This document shows positions 44,349-53,822 of a stretch of DNA of 64,000 nt, in pieces. Source of the DNA: Celerinatantimonas sp046054165 (GTDB taxonomy: Bacteria > Pseudomonadota > Gammaproteobacteria > Enterobacterales > Celerinatantimonadaceae); contig NZ_JBFNXK010000015.1 in the NCBI RefSeq assembly GCF_046054165.1, positions 1-64,000 on the forward strand, written 5' to 3'. The notes beneath the pieces were generated by a model. That model saw nothing but the letters and a program-made list of their open reading frames with translations. It was not told the origin of the DNA and ran no database searches. Both the position numbers and the translations under genes were made by a program. Numbering within the stretch: position 1 is the stretch's first letter; each line of letters opens with the position of its first letter.

Positions 44349-45377
44349 TTAGAAGTCGTATTCCATACCAACAGAGAAGGCGTTTTCTGCAACGTCACCG
44401 CTGTATGCAGCAGTTTGGTTATGGGTATTCTGGCCTTCGGAATTTTGCCATTCGAACCAACCAAATGCAGCTGGGTTGAAGTGATATTCAACACCGGCCA
44501 AGAATGCACGGCTAGCGTAACCATCAACAGAACTATCGTGCTGCATGCTATAACCAGTATACAAACGAGTTGCATCTAAAGTATAAGCAGCTACAACATC
44601 ATAAGTTTTCAGTGTGATGTTACCTTGTTCAGCTTGGTCATAGAAACCAGCTAAGTACAAATCGTTCCAAGTCCAATCCAGACCAAGACCCCAATCGTTT
44701 TTGTTACCTGCTTGAGCTTTACTATAGGCTGTAGTATCTACACCATTCAAGTTCTGATGAGAGTAGACAGCATGTACGTTCAGACCTGCTCCGGCATCGA
44801 CACTTACACCAGCACTATAAGCGCCTGATGTATCAGTACCACCGATAGTTGCTTTATTATTTTGGTCATTGAACTGATAGTTCAATTCCATAGAAACTGG
44901 ACCGAAAGTATTCGCATAGCTCACCTGGCTTGATTCACGATCAACACCATATAAACCGTTATCAGAGTTCATACCGAACTCGTTGAAAATATCGGTCAAT
45001 ACCAACAAATGAGTATAGTTTGCTGGATAGAACTGACCTAAAGTCACGCTACCGGCTTCGTTAAAATCAAAACCAAGATAAACATAACGGCTATGGAAAT
45101 GGTCATCAGGATCGGTGTCACCGCCAGTCTGACCAGAAACTTCCCATTCAGCTTTAAAGAATGCTGACATATCATCGTTTACTTTGCTGGTACCTTTAAA
45201 ACCAAAACGAGGTTTACCAATCATGGTAGTATTGGAATTATTATCAGCATCAACAGTCATGTAAACACGACCATACATATCCAGACTTTTAGAGTCAGTT
45301 TTATAGATATTCGCAGCATTCGCAGCAGAAGCGGCCAGCAAAGCTGGAACAGCTAGAGCTAAAAGAGTTTTTTTCAT
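44349..45377 (-). CDS. general outer-membrane porin (OmpU/OmpC family)
   Basis: Trimeric 16-strand porin of 342 aa. The signal peptide MKKTLLALAVPALLAASAANA is typical (given in part: ends SAANA), with cleavage before ANIYK. LDMYGRVYMTVD is the first strand and the C-terminus is AFSVGMEYDF with the terminal Phe assembly signal. It most resembles OmpU-like porins. It probably carries general diffusion of small hydrophilic solutes. A 375-bp non-coding stretch upstream gives a long leader. The stop is followed by a strong terminator, consistent with high expression. Confidence 0.9.
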   Translation of the reverse strand: MKKTLLALAVPALLAASAANAANIYKTDSKSLDMYGRVYMTVDADNNSNTTMIGKPRFGFKGTSKVNDDMSAFFKAEWEVSGQTGGDTDPDDHFHSRYVYLGFDFNEAGSVTLGQFYPANYTHLLVLTDIFNEFGMNSDNGLYGVDRESSQVSYANTFGPVSMELNYQFNDQNNKATIGGTDTSGAYSAGVSVDAGAGLNVHAVYSHQNLNGVDTTAYSKAQAGNKNDWGLGLDWTWNDLYLAGFYDQAEQGNITLKTYDVVAAYTLDATRLYTGYSMQHDSSVDGYASRAFLAGVEYHFNPAAFGWFEWQNSEGQNTHNQTAAYSGDVAENAFSVGMEYDF

Positions 45378-45752
45378 TGTCCTGTGCCTTTATAAGTAAT
45401 TAAACACATAATCCTTAGTATTCGCAGTCTGACAGTTAAATTAACTATCGCAATTGAGCGTACCACTGGATTTTTAATTTCGCAATAAAAAATTGAACTT
45501 TTTACAAAAGCTGTAACCATTCGATTTTTCAAGTTTTTTTGTATTAATATCAAAGGATTCAAAAAGAAGTACGATCTAAAAAACCGCTCTCTTCCTATTA
45601 GAAAAACAGAAGAAAACTTCATTATATTGGATATAACGAGGAGATTGGGTATGTCCCAAAGAATGACAACAAAATATTCCAGTTTATAAAGTTGTACTAA
45701 TCAGACATAATTAAGATGTTTGAGAAACAGTATGAGTATTTATAGCGGAATA
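45378..45752. other. 375-bp divergent region between the porin and dinG
   Basis: AT-rich with no supported gene; open frames here lack ribosome sites and family resemblance. It includes poly-A/T tracts near 45480-45560 that are likely promoter or H-NS-type DNA for the porin. No clear operator was recognised. Confidence 0.6.
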
Positions 45753-47777
45753 ATGTTAACTTCGCAACACAAAGAACTAATAAAAAAAGGATATCAATGT
45801 TTAAAGTCTCAGAATCCTTCTTTTAAACCACGAAAATCCCAAAATGAACTAGTGGCTAGTATCGCTAAATGTATTGCGGGTGATATTGATGACAACAACC
45901 GAATTTTGTTAGTTGAATCTGGTACTGGAACCGGAAAGTCACTGGCTTATCTCTTATCAGGAATTCCATTGGCGTTGCGATTAAAAAAGAAATTAATTAT
46001 TTCAACCGCAACGATTGCTCTGCAGCAACAATTATTAAAGCAGGAACTTCCTAAAATACATCGTGCGTATGAAGGCAACTTCAAATTCACCTTGGCTAAA
46101 GGGCGGCAAAGATACTGCTGCCAACATAAACTTAAGCGATTAACGCTCCATCCAGATCAACACCAAGATAGCCTACAAATTGCCAGCCTGTGGCAGGCGC
46201 TCAAGCATAATCAATGGGAAGGTGATCGAGAAAGCTGGCCGGAGGATATTCCCGATCGAATCTGGACGCAAATTCAAAGTGATGGATTTTCCTGTAATCC
46301 TCAACAAACACGCCATCGCCATTGCCCTTTTGCCAAAGCCCGGCAAGTAATGCAAAAATCTCAGGTTATTATCGTCAATCACAGTCTATTGTTAGCCGAT
46401 TTAGATCATGGTGGAGGTGTCATTCTCCCCGAACCAGAAGAATGCATTTATATTATCGATGAGGCGCATCTATTACCGGAAATCACTCGCAATGCGAGCT
46501 TATGCAAAATCGAGTTGAAATATCTGCAAGCTCAACTTCAAGAACTTAAGCACTTTATTGCCACCGTTAATCAAAAAATAACAACCGGTGGATTCATCAG
46601 TACCCGATTGCAGTGTCTGGATAGCATCGCTGATTTAGACCATCTTTCTCGGCGACTACATGATTACGCAGCTCAACAATCCGAGCATTTTATTGATGGC
46701 ATCCTGCGTTTTGCATTTAAACAAGTTCCCAAATATATCACCGATTTAGCAGCTAACTATCAGCCATCAACACAAAAATTGTATAATGCATTAGAACAAC
46801 TCGCCGGTCAGATACAAGAAACGGCCGATGAGGGAAAACTAGCCGCCGCCATTGCTGAAACTTGGCTAACCCAAACAGGACAGTTTCAGCACATCGTTGA
46901 ACAGCTATTAAATACCTTATACTTTTACACCCAGGCCATTGAAGGCTCATCCAATGCTTACTGGATAGAAGGATCAGAAAAACAGCCCTCCCTTTGTGCC
47001 TCACCTATTTTTGTCGGACCTAAATTAAAAGCTATTTTCTGGGAACGTGCGTTTTCAGCTATTTTGGTCTCAGCCACTTTATCAGCTCTGGGGAAATTTG
47101 ATTATTTTATTCATGAAGCTGGATTATTTAATCTACTCAGCCGCTCACAACAATTAAAAAATGCCTCCCCATTTAACTATCATCAAGTCTCTTTGCGACT
47201 CACCCGACAACTCGTTCCTCCGGAAGATCCGGATTTTAGCGCTCAAGTCGCTCGCTATATTATTCAAAACCGCTCTGCGTCAATGGCGATGATGGTACTG
47301 TGTACTTCTTACCGTCTGGTCGATGAGTTATGTCAACAACTTGAAAAACAAAAGGACATATCTTTGTTTGTGCAAGGCCATCAGCCAACGGCGGCCTTAC
47401 TTGCCAGTTATCGAGAATCTATCGATAAACAATGCCCTTCAGTTCTTATTGCAACGACAGGATTTGGGGAAGGAATTGACCTCCCGGGCCACTATCTAAC
47501 TCACTTAGTCATTCCTAGACTTCCATTTGCAGTCCCCTCAGATCCGGTGATTCAAACCCATAACGAATTATTGGAGCAAAAAGGATTAAATGGTTTTACA
47601 CAACTAACGCTTCCTTATGCCAGTCGTAAACTAATTCAATATTGTGGTCGTCTAATGAGAAAAGATACAGACTCAGGTATTATCGCTATTCTTGATCAAC
47701 GAATGCTAACGCGCCGCTATGGGCAGCAGTTATTGAATTCTTTACCCGATTATAAAATAGAATATATAGATGATTGA
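45753..47777 (+). CDS. dinG: ATP-dependent DNA helicase DinG
   Basis: XPD-like superfamily 2 iron-sulfur helicase, 674 aa from the ATG at 45753. Walker A is ESGTGTGKSLAYLL, the DEAH box is YIIDEAHLLPE, and motif VI is LIQYCGRLMRKD. The cluster region has GRQRYCCQHKL, FSCNPQQ and RHCPFAKAR; the double Cys and spacing differ from E. coli, whose ligands are C120, C194, C199 and C205. The end MLTRRYGQQLLNSLPDY is DinG-like, not YoaA. Starts at 45732 (ATG) or 45720 (TTG) are possible; 45753 fits the family N-terminus. It overlaps the next gene by 8 bp. Confidence 0.92.
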   Translation: MLTSQHKELIKKGYQCLKSQNPSFKPRKSQNELVASIAKCIAGDIDDNNRILLVESGTGTGKSLAYLLSGIPLALRLKKKLIISTATIALQQQLLKQELPKIHRAYEGNFKFTLAKGRQRYCCQHKLKRLTLHPDQHQDSLQIASLWQALKHNQWEGDRESWPEDIPDRIWTQIQSDGFSCNPQQTRHRHCPFAKARQVMQKSQVIIVNHSLLLADLDHGGGVILPEPEECIYIIDEAHLLPEITRNASLCKIELKYLQAQLQELKHFIATVNQKITTGGFISTRLQCLDSIADLDHLSRRLHDYAAQQSEHFIDGILRFAFKQVPKYITDLAANYQPSTQKLYNALEQLAGQIQETADEGKLAAAIAETWLTQTGQFQHIVEQLLNTLYFYTQAIEGSSNAYWIEGSEKQPSLCASPIFVGPKLKAIFWERAFSAILVSATLSALGKFDYFIHEAGLFNLLSRSQQLKNASPFNYHQVSLRLTRQLVPPEDPDFSAQVARYIIQNRSASMAMMVLCTSYRLVDELCQQLEKQKDISLFVQGHQPTAALLASYRESIDKQCPSVLIATTGFGEGIDLPGHYLTHLVIPRLPFAVPSDPVIQTHNELLEQKGLNGFTQLTLPYASRKLIQYCGRLMRKDTDSGIIAILDQRMLTRRYGQQLLNSLPDYKIEYIDD

Positions 47778-48543
47778 ATTTTCACCCCATATTCTGGCAC
47801 TCATTGTTGTCGTCGGAGTCGCCGCAGGTTTTATTGATGCCATTGTAGGCGGTGGAGGATTACTAACCATTCCGGCCCTACTCGGTATTGGACTCCCCCC
47901 CCATTTAGCACTAGGGACAAATAAACTCGCGGCCAGTTTCGGCTCGCTTACCGCTGCATTTACATTTTATAAAAAGAATTTACTAAACCCTAAGTTATGG
48001 TGGGTTTGTTTCCTAATGACAGGAATTGGCGCTGTTCTAGGCAGTGTAACTGTACATCTCATCGATAAACAATGGCTTGAAAAAGTATTACCGGTGATCA
48101 TTCTCATGATTGCTATCTATTCAATTTGTCAGCCTTATCTACATAAACATACGCATTCGACCCTTTCCCTCTCAACGCGAACATTTTCAATTAAACAACT
48201 CTGCCAGGGATTAATACTGGGTTTTTACGACGGGTTCGCGGGCCCGGGAACTGGAGCATTCTGGATGGCGTCATCGATGTTTTTATATCGATTAAAAATT
48301 ATGTTTTGTGCAGCTCTATCCAAGGCTATGAATTTCACCAGTAATTTTATTTCACTTATCATGTTTATCTATCTGGGGCATGTAAACTGGATTATAGGAT
48401 TAACCTTAGGCATCAGTATTACCATTGGTGCGATTATCGGAGTGTATTCAGCCATTCATTTTGGCGAACACTTTATACGGCCGATGTTTATTACTATTGT
48501 GATCGTTATTGCAGGGAAATTAGCATGGCAAGCTTGGATTTAA
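47770..48543 (+). CDS. TSUP-family (TauE/SafE) membrane permease, YfcA-like
   Basis: A 257-residue inner-membrane protein with about eight helices. AGFIDAIVGGGGLLTIPALLGIGLPPHLALGTNKL (in part) and the second-repeat FYDGFAGPGTGAFWM are TSUP hallmarks and most like E. coli YfcA. Family members move sulfite, sulfoacetate, taurine-related compounds or other anions; the substrate here is not known. It overlaps dinG by 8 bp and priC by 19 bp, so the three are likely one operon. Confidence 0.88.
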   Translation: MIEFSPHILALIVVVGVAAGFIDAIVGGGGLLTIPALLGIGLPPHLALGTNKLAASFGSLTAAFTFYKKNLLNPKLWWVCFLMTGIGAVLGSVTVHLIDKQWLEKVLPVIILMIAIYSICQPYLHKHTHSTLSLSTRTFSIKQLCQGLILGFYDGFAGPGTGAFWMASSMFLYRLKIMFCAALSKAMNFTSNFISLIMFIYLGHVNWIIGLTLGISITIGAIIGVYSAIHFGEHFIRPMFITIVIVIAGKLAWQAWI

Positions 48544-49121
48544 ATCAGTTTCAAACATTGCAAGAGCAATTCAAGCGCCTCAGTGTCATCGCAGAACAAC
48601 GAGATCATGACGGTGAATACAATGCTTATCAGCTTCTGGGAAAAGATGATGAACGATTTCGTTGCCTCAGTGCTCACTTTACCGATTATGTAAAAGAGTT
48701 ACTGACCGATTTGGAACATCTGAAACGTTTAGCAACCAAAACTGACGACCATGATTTACTCCGACTTTATGCAGACCGACTATGCGGTAAATATATGATG
48801 CTGCAAAAATGTCTGGAACGACTCAGACCAACCGAAACCAAAAAGCAACATGTTATTTTTTGGCAAAAACAGTTAAAAAAAGTTATTAATAATGGGGATC
48901 TGGGCGAACTTTATGATAAATTAGCCCAACAAAAACAGTTTGAACAACGGTTGTCCGAGCAGATCGATCAATTAATTATCGATTTAAAACGCTCTGAACA
49001 TATAGCGGCAAGTGCGGCGCTACAAGAGCAGATTCTCGAATTAAAACAACGTCAGGGACGCTGCCAAAAAGCAACTTGGCAGTTAGAACAAAAAATTAAT
49101 CACTTAAGATCGCGCTTCTAG
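48525..49121 (+). CDS. priC: primosomal replication protein PriC
   Basis: A 198-residue, highly helical protein predicted to restart stalled forks by loading DnaB. LQEQFKRLSVIAEQRD, LEHLKRLATK, and LCGKYMMLQKCLERLR fit the PriC (primosomal N'') family, followed by a Gln/Lys-rich coiled-coil C-terminus. ybaM lies further downstream, a neighbour of priC in E. coli too, which supports the call. The first 19 bp overlap the permease gene. Confidence 0.86.
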   Translation: MASLDLNQFQTLQEQFKRLSVIAEQRDHDGEYNAYQLLGKDDERFRCLSAHFTDYVKELLTDLEHLKRLATKTDDHDLLRLYADRLCGKYMMLQKCLERLRPTETKKQHVIFWQKQLKKVINNGDLGELYDKLAQQKQFEQRLSEQIDQLIIDLKRSEHIAASAALQEQILELKQRQGRCQKATWQLEQKINHLRSRF

Positions 49122-49129
49122 GAGTTTTT

Positions 49130-49855
49130 ATGCGCTTAAATAATAAAGCTATCTTGCTTGGCTCTTTGCTCATGGGGGCAACAACGGCTTTACCGGCTAT
49201 GGCCGCTTCATTTAAGGTTCCATCAAACTATGAAATTATGTATGTCGACCTTGAGGATACTTCAGCCATAGGCGGGAGCTATAAAGCCGATGTAAATAAA
49301 GGACATCATCAGTTTGTCGTAAGATTCAACCAGTTTATTCATCATAAAGATGACGGTGTCCGTTATACATCAGAGCCCATCATCATTGATCTTAAAGTTG
49401 CAAGCGATGATGAACAAATACAACTTAAAGCGCCTATCTTTTATAATGCATCGCAAGCCAAACAATATGCTCAGGCTCCAGAGTTTTCAATTGTTGACCA
49501 GAACAACAATAAAGTTGAATTCCACCAACGCACACTTCCATTCAAAAAAGGATTCCAGTTAACTCGTGATATTCCAAAAGAAATCCGACTCCTTGAAGGG
49601 AAAGTTGCCGACGGATATGACGCACCACTGCCACCACCAAAATCAATCGATACATCGAACGAATACCAAATGTTGAAGTTCTGGTATAACAAATCAGATG
49701 ATGCCACTCGTAAAGCAACTCGGATTTGGATGATTGATTCGACTCAAGAACCTGCAGATGCTGATAAAAATCAAGCGTTTACTATGATTAAATTCTGGTT
49801 CAAAAAAGCTGATGCCGCTCAGCGTAAAGCGTTTCAGGTCTGGTTATTGCAGTAA
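49130..49855 (+). CDS. UPF0319/DUF2057 secreted protein (YccT-like)
   Basis: A 241-residue exported protein. The signal peptide ends near ALPAMA. The core has FKVPSNYEIMYVDLED, QFVVRFNQF, and SEPIIIDLKV. At the C-terminus two imperfect repeats occur: residues about 183-205 (YQMLKFWYNKSDDATRKATRIW) and 217-240 (FTMIKFWFKKADAAQRKAFQVW), a known feature of Vibrio members. The E. coli relative YccT (CsgI) inhibits curli assembly; the role here is unknown. AGGAG precedes the start, 8 nt after priC. Confidence 0.85.
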   Translation: MRLNNKAILLGSLLMGATTALPAMAASFKVPSNYEIMYVDLEDTSAIGGSYKADVNKGHHQFVVRFNQFIHHKDDGVRYTSEPIIIDLKVASDDEQIQLKAPIFYNASQAKQYAQAPEFSIVDQNNNKVEFHQRTLPFKKGFQLTRDIPKEIRLLEGKVADGYDAPLPPPKSIDTSNEYQMLKFWYNKSDDATRKATRIWMIDSTQEPADADKNQAFTMIKFWFKKADAAQRKAFQVWLLQ

Positions 49856-49965
49856 TCTTTGTGATAATCCCCCTAGCTTCAATCTTAAGGTAACCGGATT
49901 TGTTCTGGTTACCTTGTCATTACTTGTGTTATTATTATCTAGCAAGTTTTTTGAACAAAAAAATC

Positions 49966-50130
49966 ATGTCTCTCAATAACGCATCTCCTGAAATTCAGCT
50001 GGCAGTTGATCTCATTCAATTACTGGAAGAGAATAAAATCGATCCAGAGCTGGTTCTGAAAGCATTAGAAATCGTTAAGACCGACTATCAAAAGAAGCTT
50101 GCAAATCGGCCAAAATTTGACCAGTCTTAA
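49966..50130 (+). CDS. ybaM: YbaM-like DUF2496 small protein
   Basis: A 54-residue acidic, helical protein. MSLNNASPEIQLAVDLIQLL, EENKIDPELVLKALEIVK and DYQKKL align with E. coli YbaM (53 aa), including the AVDLI-LLEEN core. The function is unknown. The ATG at 49966 is chosen because a start at 49900 would add 22 hydrophobic, unconserved residues. priC upstream supports the identity. Confidence 0.85.
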   Translation: MSLNNASPEIQLAVDLIQLLEENKIDPELVLKALEIVKTDYQKKLANRPKFDQS

Positions 50131-50209
50131 TGTAATGCAAAAACTATTTCATTATGATTAATGAAATTCGTCTTTTGAACCACCTTCCTATTTTATGAGG
50201 TCAGAAACA

Positions 50210-50398
50210 ATGGATAACCAGATCAAGAGTGAGGAGAATTCTGCAAAAGCAACGGTAGTACTGCAGGTTATTAATACAGATGCCCCTTATGCAACAATTA
50301 GCGAACTCGCAGAAATTTACGACATTGAGGCCAATGTTGTAGAACAGCGCCTAAAAGCTCACTGGTCTTTAGAAGCCGCCTTAACGACTCATAGCTAG
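50210..50398 (+). CDS. small helix-turn-helix-like protein (62 aa)
   Basis: No family was recognised with certainty. The C-terminal half, ATISELAEIYDIEANVVEQR followed by LKAHWSLEAALTT, resembles the short helix-turn-helix unit ('ELA...GI....L..RL..GWS.E.AL') often attached to phage and intron-encoded homing endonucleases, but here it stands alone. The ATG at 50210 has AGG about 9 nt upstream; one at 50195 has none. A strong terminator follows, so it is expressed as a unit. DNA binding is an inference. Confidence 0.6.
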   Translation: MDNQIKSEENSAKATVVLQVINTDAPYATISELAEIYDIEANVVEQRLKAHWSLEAALTTHS

Positions 50399-50419
50399 TT
50401 TGTTCATTGTATGAATACA

Positions 50420-50449
50420 GCAAAAAGCCCTCTAACGAGGGCTTTTTGC
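50420..50449. terminator. bidirectional terminator between the 50210 gene and sucD
   Basis: Perfect 13-bp stem GCAAAAAGCCCTC / GAGGGCTTTTTGC with a TAAC loop and T runs in both directions. It closes the rightward small gene and the leftward sucABCD operon. Confidence 0.95.
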
Positions 50450-50474
50450 AACTCATGAGACTCAATGAATCAGA

Positions 50475-51344
50475 TTAATCCATCACTTCGTGTAAAGCCT
50501 GCCCTATCTGAGCTAGACTCCGAACTGTTTTCACGCCAGCATTCTCTAATGCAGCATATTTTTCAGCAGCCGTACCTTTTCCGCCCGCAATAATGGCACC
50601 AGCATGTCCCATTCGTTTCCCTGCTGGAGCGGTAACCCCTGCAATATAAGAAACAACAGGCTTAGTGACGTATTCTTTGATAAATGCAGCCGCTTCTTCT
50701 TCGGCAGAGCCCCCAATCTCACCAATCATCACAATGGCTTCTGTCTGAGGATCATCTTCAAAAAGTTTCAACATATCAATAAAATTAGAACCAGGGATAG
50801 GATCCCCTCCAATGCCAACACACCCGGACTGACCAAATCCTTCATCGGTCGTTTGTTTGACCGCTTCATAAGTCAAGGTTCCTGAACGGGAAATAATACC
50901 GACTTTCCCGGGTAAATGAATATGGCCGGGCATAATCCCGATTTTACATTCTCCGGGAGTGATGATGCCTGGGCAATTCGGGCCAATCATCCGTACGCCA
51001 GTCTGCTCTAATTTAACCTTAATCTGCAGCATATCTAAGGTAGGGATACCTTCGGTAATGCAAACAATCAATTCTAGATCTGCATCAATCGCTTCTAAAA
51101 TGGCATCCTTACAGAACGGTGCTGGAACATAAATGACGGTAGCCGTAGCCCCAGTAGCTTGAACCGCTTCTTTAACCGTATTAAATACAGGAAGCCCTAA
51201 ATGAGTTGAACCACCTTTTCCCGGAGATACCCCCCCTACTAATTGCGTCCCATACTCAAGAGCCTGCTCCGAATGAAAAGTCCCCTGTCCTCCGGTAAAT
51301 CCCTGGCAGATTACTTTCGTGTCTTTATTGATTAAAATGCTCAT
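50475..51344 (-). CDS. sucD: succinyl-CoA synthetase alpha subunit SucD
   Basis: CoA-binding, phosphohistidine-carrying subunit, 289 aa. The opening SILINKDTKVICQGFTGGQG, the segment GPNCPGIITPGECKIG, the phosphohistidine site GKRMGHAGAII and the SRSGTLTYE motif are conserved. It is last in the sdh-suc cluster, 4 nt after sucC. Confidence 0.98.
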   Translation of the reverse strand: MSILINKDTKVICQGFTGGQGTFHSEQALEYGTQLVGGVSPGKGGSTHLGLPVFNTVKEAVQATGATATVIYVPAPFCKDAILEAIDADLELIVCITEGIPTLDMLQIKVKLEQTGVRMIGPNCPGIITPGECKIGIMPGHIHLPGKVGIISRSGTLTYEAVKQTTDEGFGQSGCVGIGGDPIPGSNFIDMLKLFEDDPQTEAIVMIGEIGGSAEEEAAAFIKEYVTKPVVSYIAGVTAPAGKRMGHAGAIIAGGKGTAAEKYAALENAGVKTVRSLAQIGQALHEVMD

Positions 51345-51348
51345 TGAT

Positions 51349-52512
51349 TTACGCCTCTGCCGCTTTTACTACTTGCTCTGCTGCATCAACCAGACTCGTT
51401 GCAGCAATGATATTCAGATTTGATTGGGCTAGCTTTTGCGCACCGATATCTGCATTATTTCCTTCGAGTCGAACCACAACAGGAACATGAACACCAACCT
51501 CAGCCACCGCACCAATAATGCCATCGGCAATCAAATCACAGCGAACAATGCCACCAAAAATATTAACCAAAACTGCTTTTACATTTTCATCGGACAAAAT
51601 GATTTTAAAAGCTTCCATCACCCGTTCTTTGGTAGCTCCGCCTCCCACATCAAGAAAGTTTGCCGGCGAACCGCCATATAATTTCACAATATCCATGGTT
51701 CCCATCGCCAATCCGGCACCATTGACCATACAACCGATATTGCCATCCAATGCGACATAATTCAGTTCAAACTGTGCGGCCTGAGCTTCCCGCTCATCTT
51801 CTTGGGTCATATCCTGCATCGCCTTGAGTTTAGGTTGGCGATAAAGCGCATTACTATCAATATTTACTTTGCCATCGAGGCATAACAATGTGTTCTGATT
51901 AGTGATAACCAGCGGATTAATTTCCAGTAATGAAAAATCATAGGCCGTAAACATCGTCGCCAATCCCATAAACAGCTTCACAAACTGTTTCTGTTGCTGA
52001 CTATCTAAAGCTAATTTAAAAGCAAGCTCTCTAGCCTGAAATGGTTGGGGACCAACTAATGGGTCAATTGCAACGGTATGGATCAACTCGGGTGACTGCT
52101 CTGCCACTTTTTCAATTTCCATCCCGCCCTCGGTCGAAGCCATAAAAACAACCCGCCGAGATGAACGATCAATAACCGCACCTAAATACAGTTCTGATTG
52201 AATATCACTCGCTTCTTCAATTAAAATCTGATTAACAGGTTGTCCCTGCGCATCCGTTTGATAAGTAACCAATCGGCTTCCCAGCCACTGCTTGGCAAAA
52301 CTTTCAATCTCAGCTTTAGATTGTGTCAGTTTTACGCCACCCGCCTTACCTCGTCCACCCGCATGAACCTGGCATTTTACCACCCAGCGGGAACCCCCTA
52401 ATTTATCTGCACACTCGACCGCTTCCTGAGGAGTCTGTGCTACATACCCATTTGGAACGGGTAAACCATACTCTCGAAAAATTTGCTTCGCCTGATATTC
52501 ATGAAGATTCAT
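51349..52512 (-). CDS. sucC: succinyl-CoA synthetase beta subunit SucC
   Basis: ATP-grasp nucleotide-binding subunit, 387 aa (E. coli 388). MNLHEYQAKQIFREYGLPVP, QVHAGGRGKAGGVKL, the metal-binding LLEINPLV and LVNIFGGIVRCD are the defining segments. It pairs with SucD for substrate-level phosphorylation in the TCA cycle. Confidence 0.98.
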   Translation of the reverse strand: MNLHEYQAKQIFREYGLPVPNGYVAQTPQEAVECADKLGGSRWVVKCQVHAGGRGKAGGVKLTQSKAEIESFAKQWLGSRLVTYQTDAQGQPVNQILIEEASDIQSELYLGAVIDRSSRRVVFMASTEGGMEIEKVAEQSPELIHTVAIDPLVGPQPFQARELAFKLALDSQQQKQFVKLFMGLATMFTAYDFSLLEINPLVITNQNTLLCLDGKVNIDSNALYRQPKLKAMQDMTQEDEREAQAAQFELNYVALDGNIGCMVNGAGLAMGTMDIVKLYGGSPANFLDVGGGATKERVMEAFKIILSDENVKAVLVNIFGGIVRCDLIADGIIGAVAEVGVHVPVVVRLEGNNADIGAQKLAQSNLNIIAATSLVDAAEQVVKAAEA

Positions 52513-52576
52513 GCGTAAATTCCATCATCTAATTAAAATTTCGATCCTTTTGTCGCTCACCGATAGTCACACATCT

Positions 52577-53794
52577 TTATACATCTAGCAGTAAGCGTGC
52601 AGGATCTTCTAATAATTCTTTTACTGTTACTAAAAATCGCACGGATTCTTGGCCATCCACCTGCCGGTGGTCATAGGATAATGCCAAATACATCATCGGT
52701 AATATTTCAACCTTCCCATCGACAGCCATTGGGCGATCCTGAATTTTGTGCATCCCTAAAATAGCGCTTTGAGGGGGATTAATGATAGGTGTCGACATTA
52801 AAGAACCAAAAACACCACCATTAGTAATCGTAAAATTTCCCCCCATCATTTCATCGACTGTTAATTTTCCATCACGCCCTTTAATAGCCAGTTCTTTAAT
52901 CTGTTTTTCAATGTCCGCCAGACTCATGCAATCACAGTCTCTCAATACTGGCGTCACTAACCCTCTCGGGGTTGATACGGCAATACTGACATCAAAATAG
53001 TTATGATACACGATGTCATCGCCATCAATGGAAGCATTGACATCAGGGAACCGTTTTAAAGCTTCCACAACGGCTTTGACATAAAACGACATAAACCCCA
53101 AACGGATCCCATGACGTTCTTCAAAAGAGTCTTTATATTTCTTACGTAACGACATAATAGGCTGCATGTTGACTTCATTAAATGTCGTTAACATCGCCGT
53201 CGTATTTTTAGCTTCCAATAACCGTTCGGCGACACGTTTGCGCAACCGAGTCATTGGAACCCTTTTTTCAGAGCGAGCCGATGCCGCCACCGGAAAATCT
53301 TGCTCGATTACAGCCGCAGTCGGTTGAGATGGTGCTGTTTTTTCAGCTTGTTTTGCTCGGAGCAGCAGATAAGCTTCAATATCTTCTTTGATAATTCGAC
53401 CGTTCTTACCTGATCCCGAAATCTGCTCGGCGACTAAATCATTCTCAGCCAGCAATCGTCTGACCGCCGGACTCAAACCATCAGAGACCCCGGCAGATTC
53501 ATCCGAAGTGGCAGCTGGAGAAGGCTGAGTCGTTTTGGTTTCTTCTCCAACTTCGACATCAGTCAACAATATACCAATCACCTGTTGTCCCAGAACCGTG
53601 CTTCCTTCTTCTTCAAGAATATCCTTCAAAATACCACTTTCTAATGCCGGAACTTCCAGAACTACTTTATCGGTTTCAATATCAACAATGACCTCATCCC
53701 TTTCTACTTTATCGCCAGGACTCTTATGCCATGTGGCAACGGTTGCATCGGCAACTGACTCAGGAAGATCAGGTACTTTAATTTCAATGGTCAT
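52577..53794 (-). CDS. sucB: dihydrolipoyl succinyltransferase SucB (E2)
   Basis: Core of the 2-oxoglutarate dehydrogenase complex, 405 aa. There is one lipoyl domain (about 1-77, lipoyl-Lys in DIETDKVVLEVPA), an E1/E3-binding domain (about 106-145, LSPAVRRLLAENDL), and a C-terminal catalytic domain with the HxxxDG active site in SYDHRQVDGQES. A proline/alanine linker separates the first two. It lies 28 nt after sucA. Confidence 0.98.
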   Translation of the reverse strand: MTIEIKVPDLPESVADATVATWHKSPGDKVERDEVIVDIETDKVVLEVPALESGILKDILEEEGSTVLGQQVIGILLTDVEVGEETKTTQPSPAATSDESAGVSDGLSPAVRRLLAENDLVAEQISGSGKNGRIIKEDIEAYLLLRAKQAEKTAPSQPTAAVIEQDFPVAASARSEKRVPMTRLRKRVAERLLEAKNTTAMLTTFNEVNMQPIMSLRKKYKDSFEERHGIRLGFMSFYVKAVVEALKRFPDVNASIDGDDIVYHNYFDVSIAVSTPRGLVTPVLRDCDCMSLADIEKQIKELAIKGRDGKLTVDEMMGGNFTITNGGVFGSLMSTPIINPPQSAILGMHKIQDRPMAVDGKVEILPMMYLALSYDHRQVDGQESVRFLVTVKELLEDPARLLLDV

Positions 53795-53822
53795 TTAACA
53801 AATTCCTTTATAATCAATTTAG

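Noticed and set aside
45374..45622. - strand open frame upstream of the porin
   Set aside because: It runs through the porin leader, is Lys/Phe/Ile-rich as expected from A/T tracts, and overlaps the porin start.
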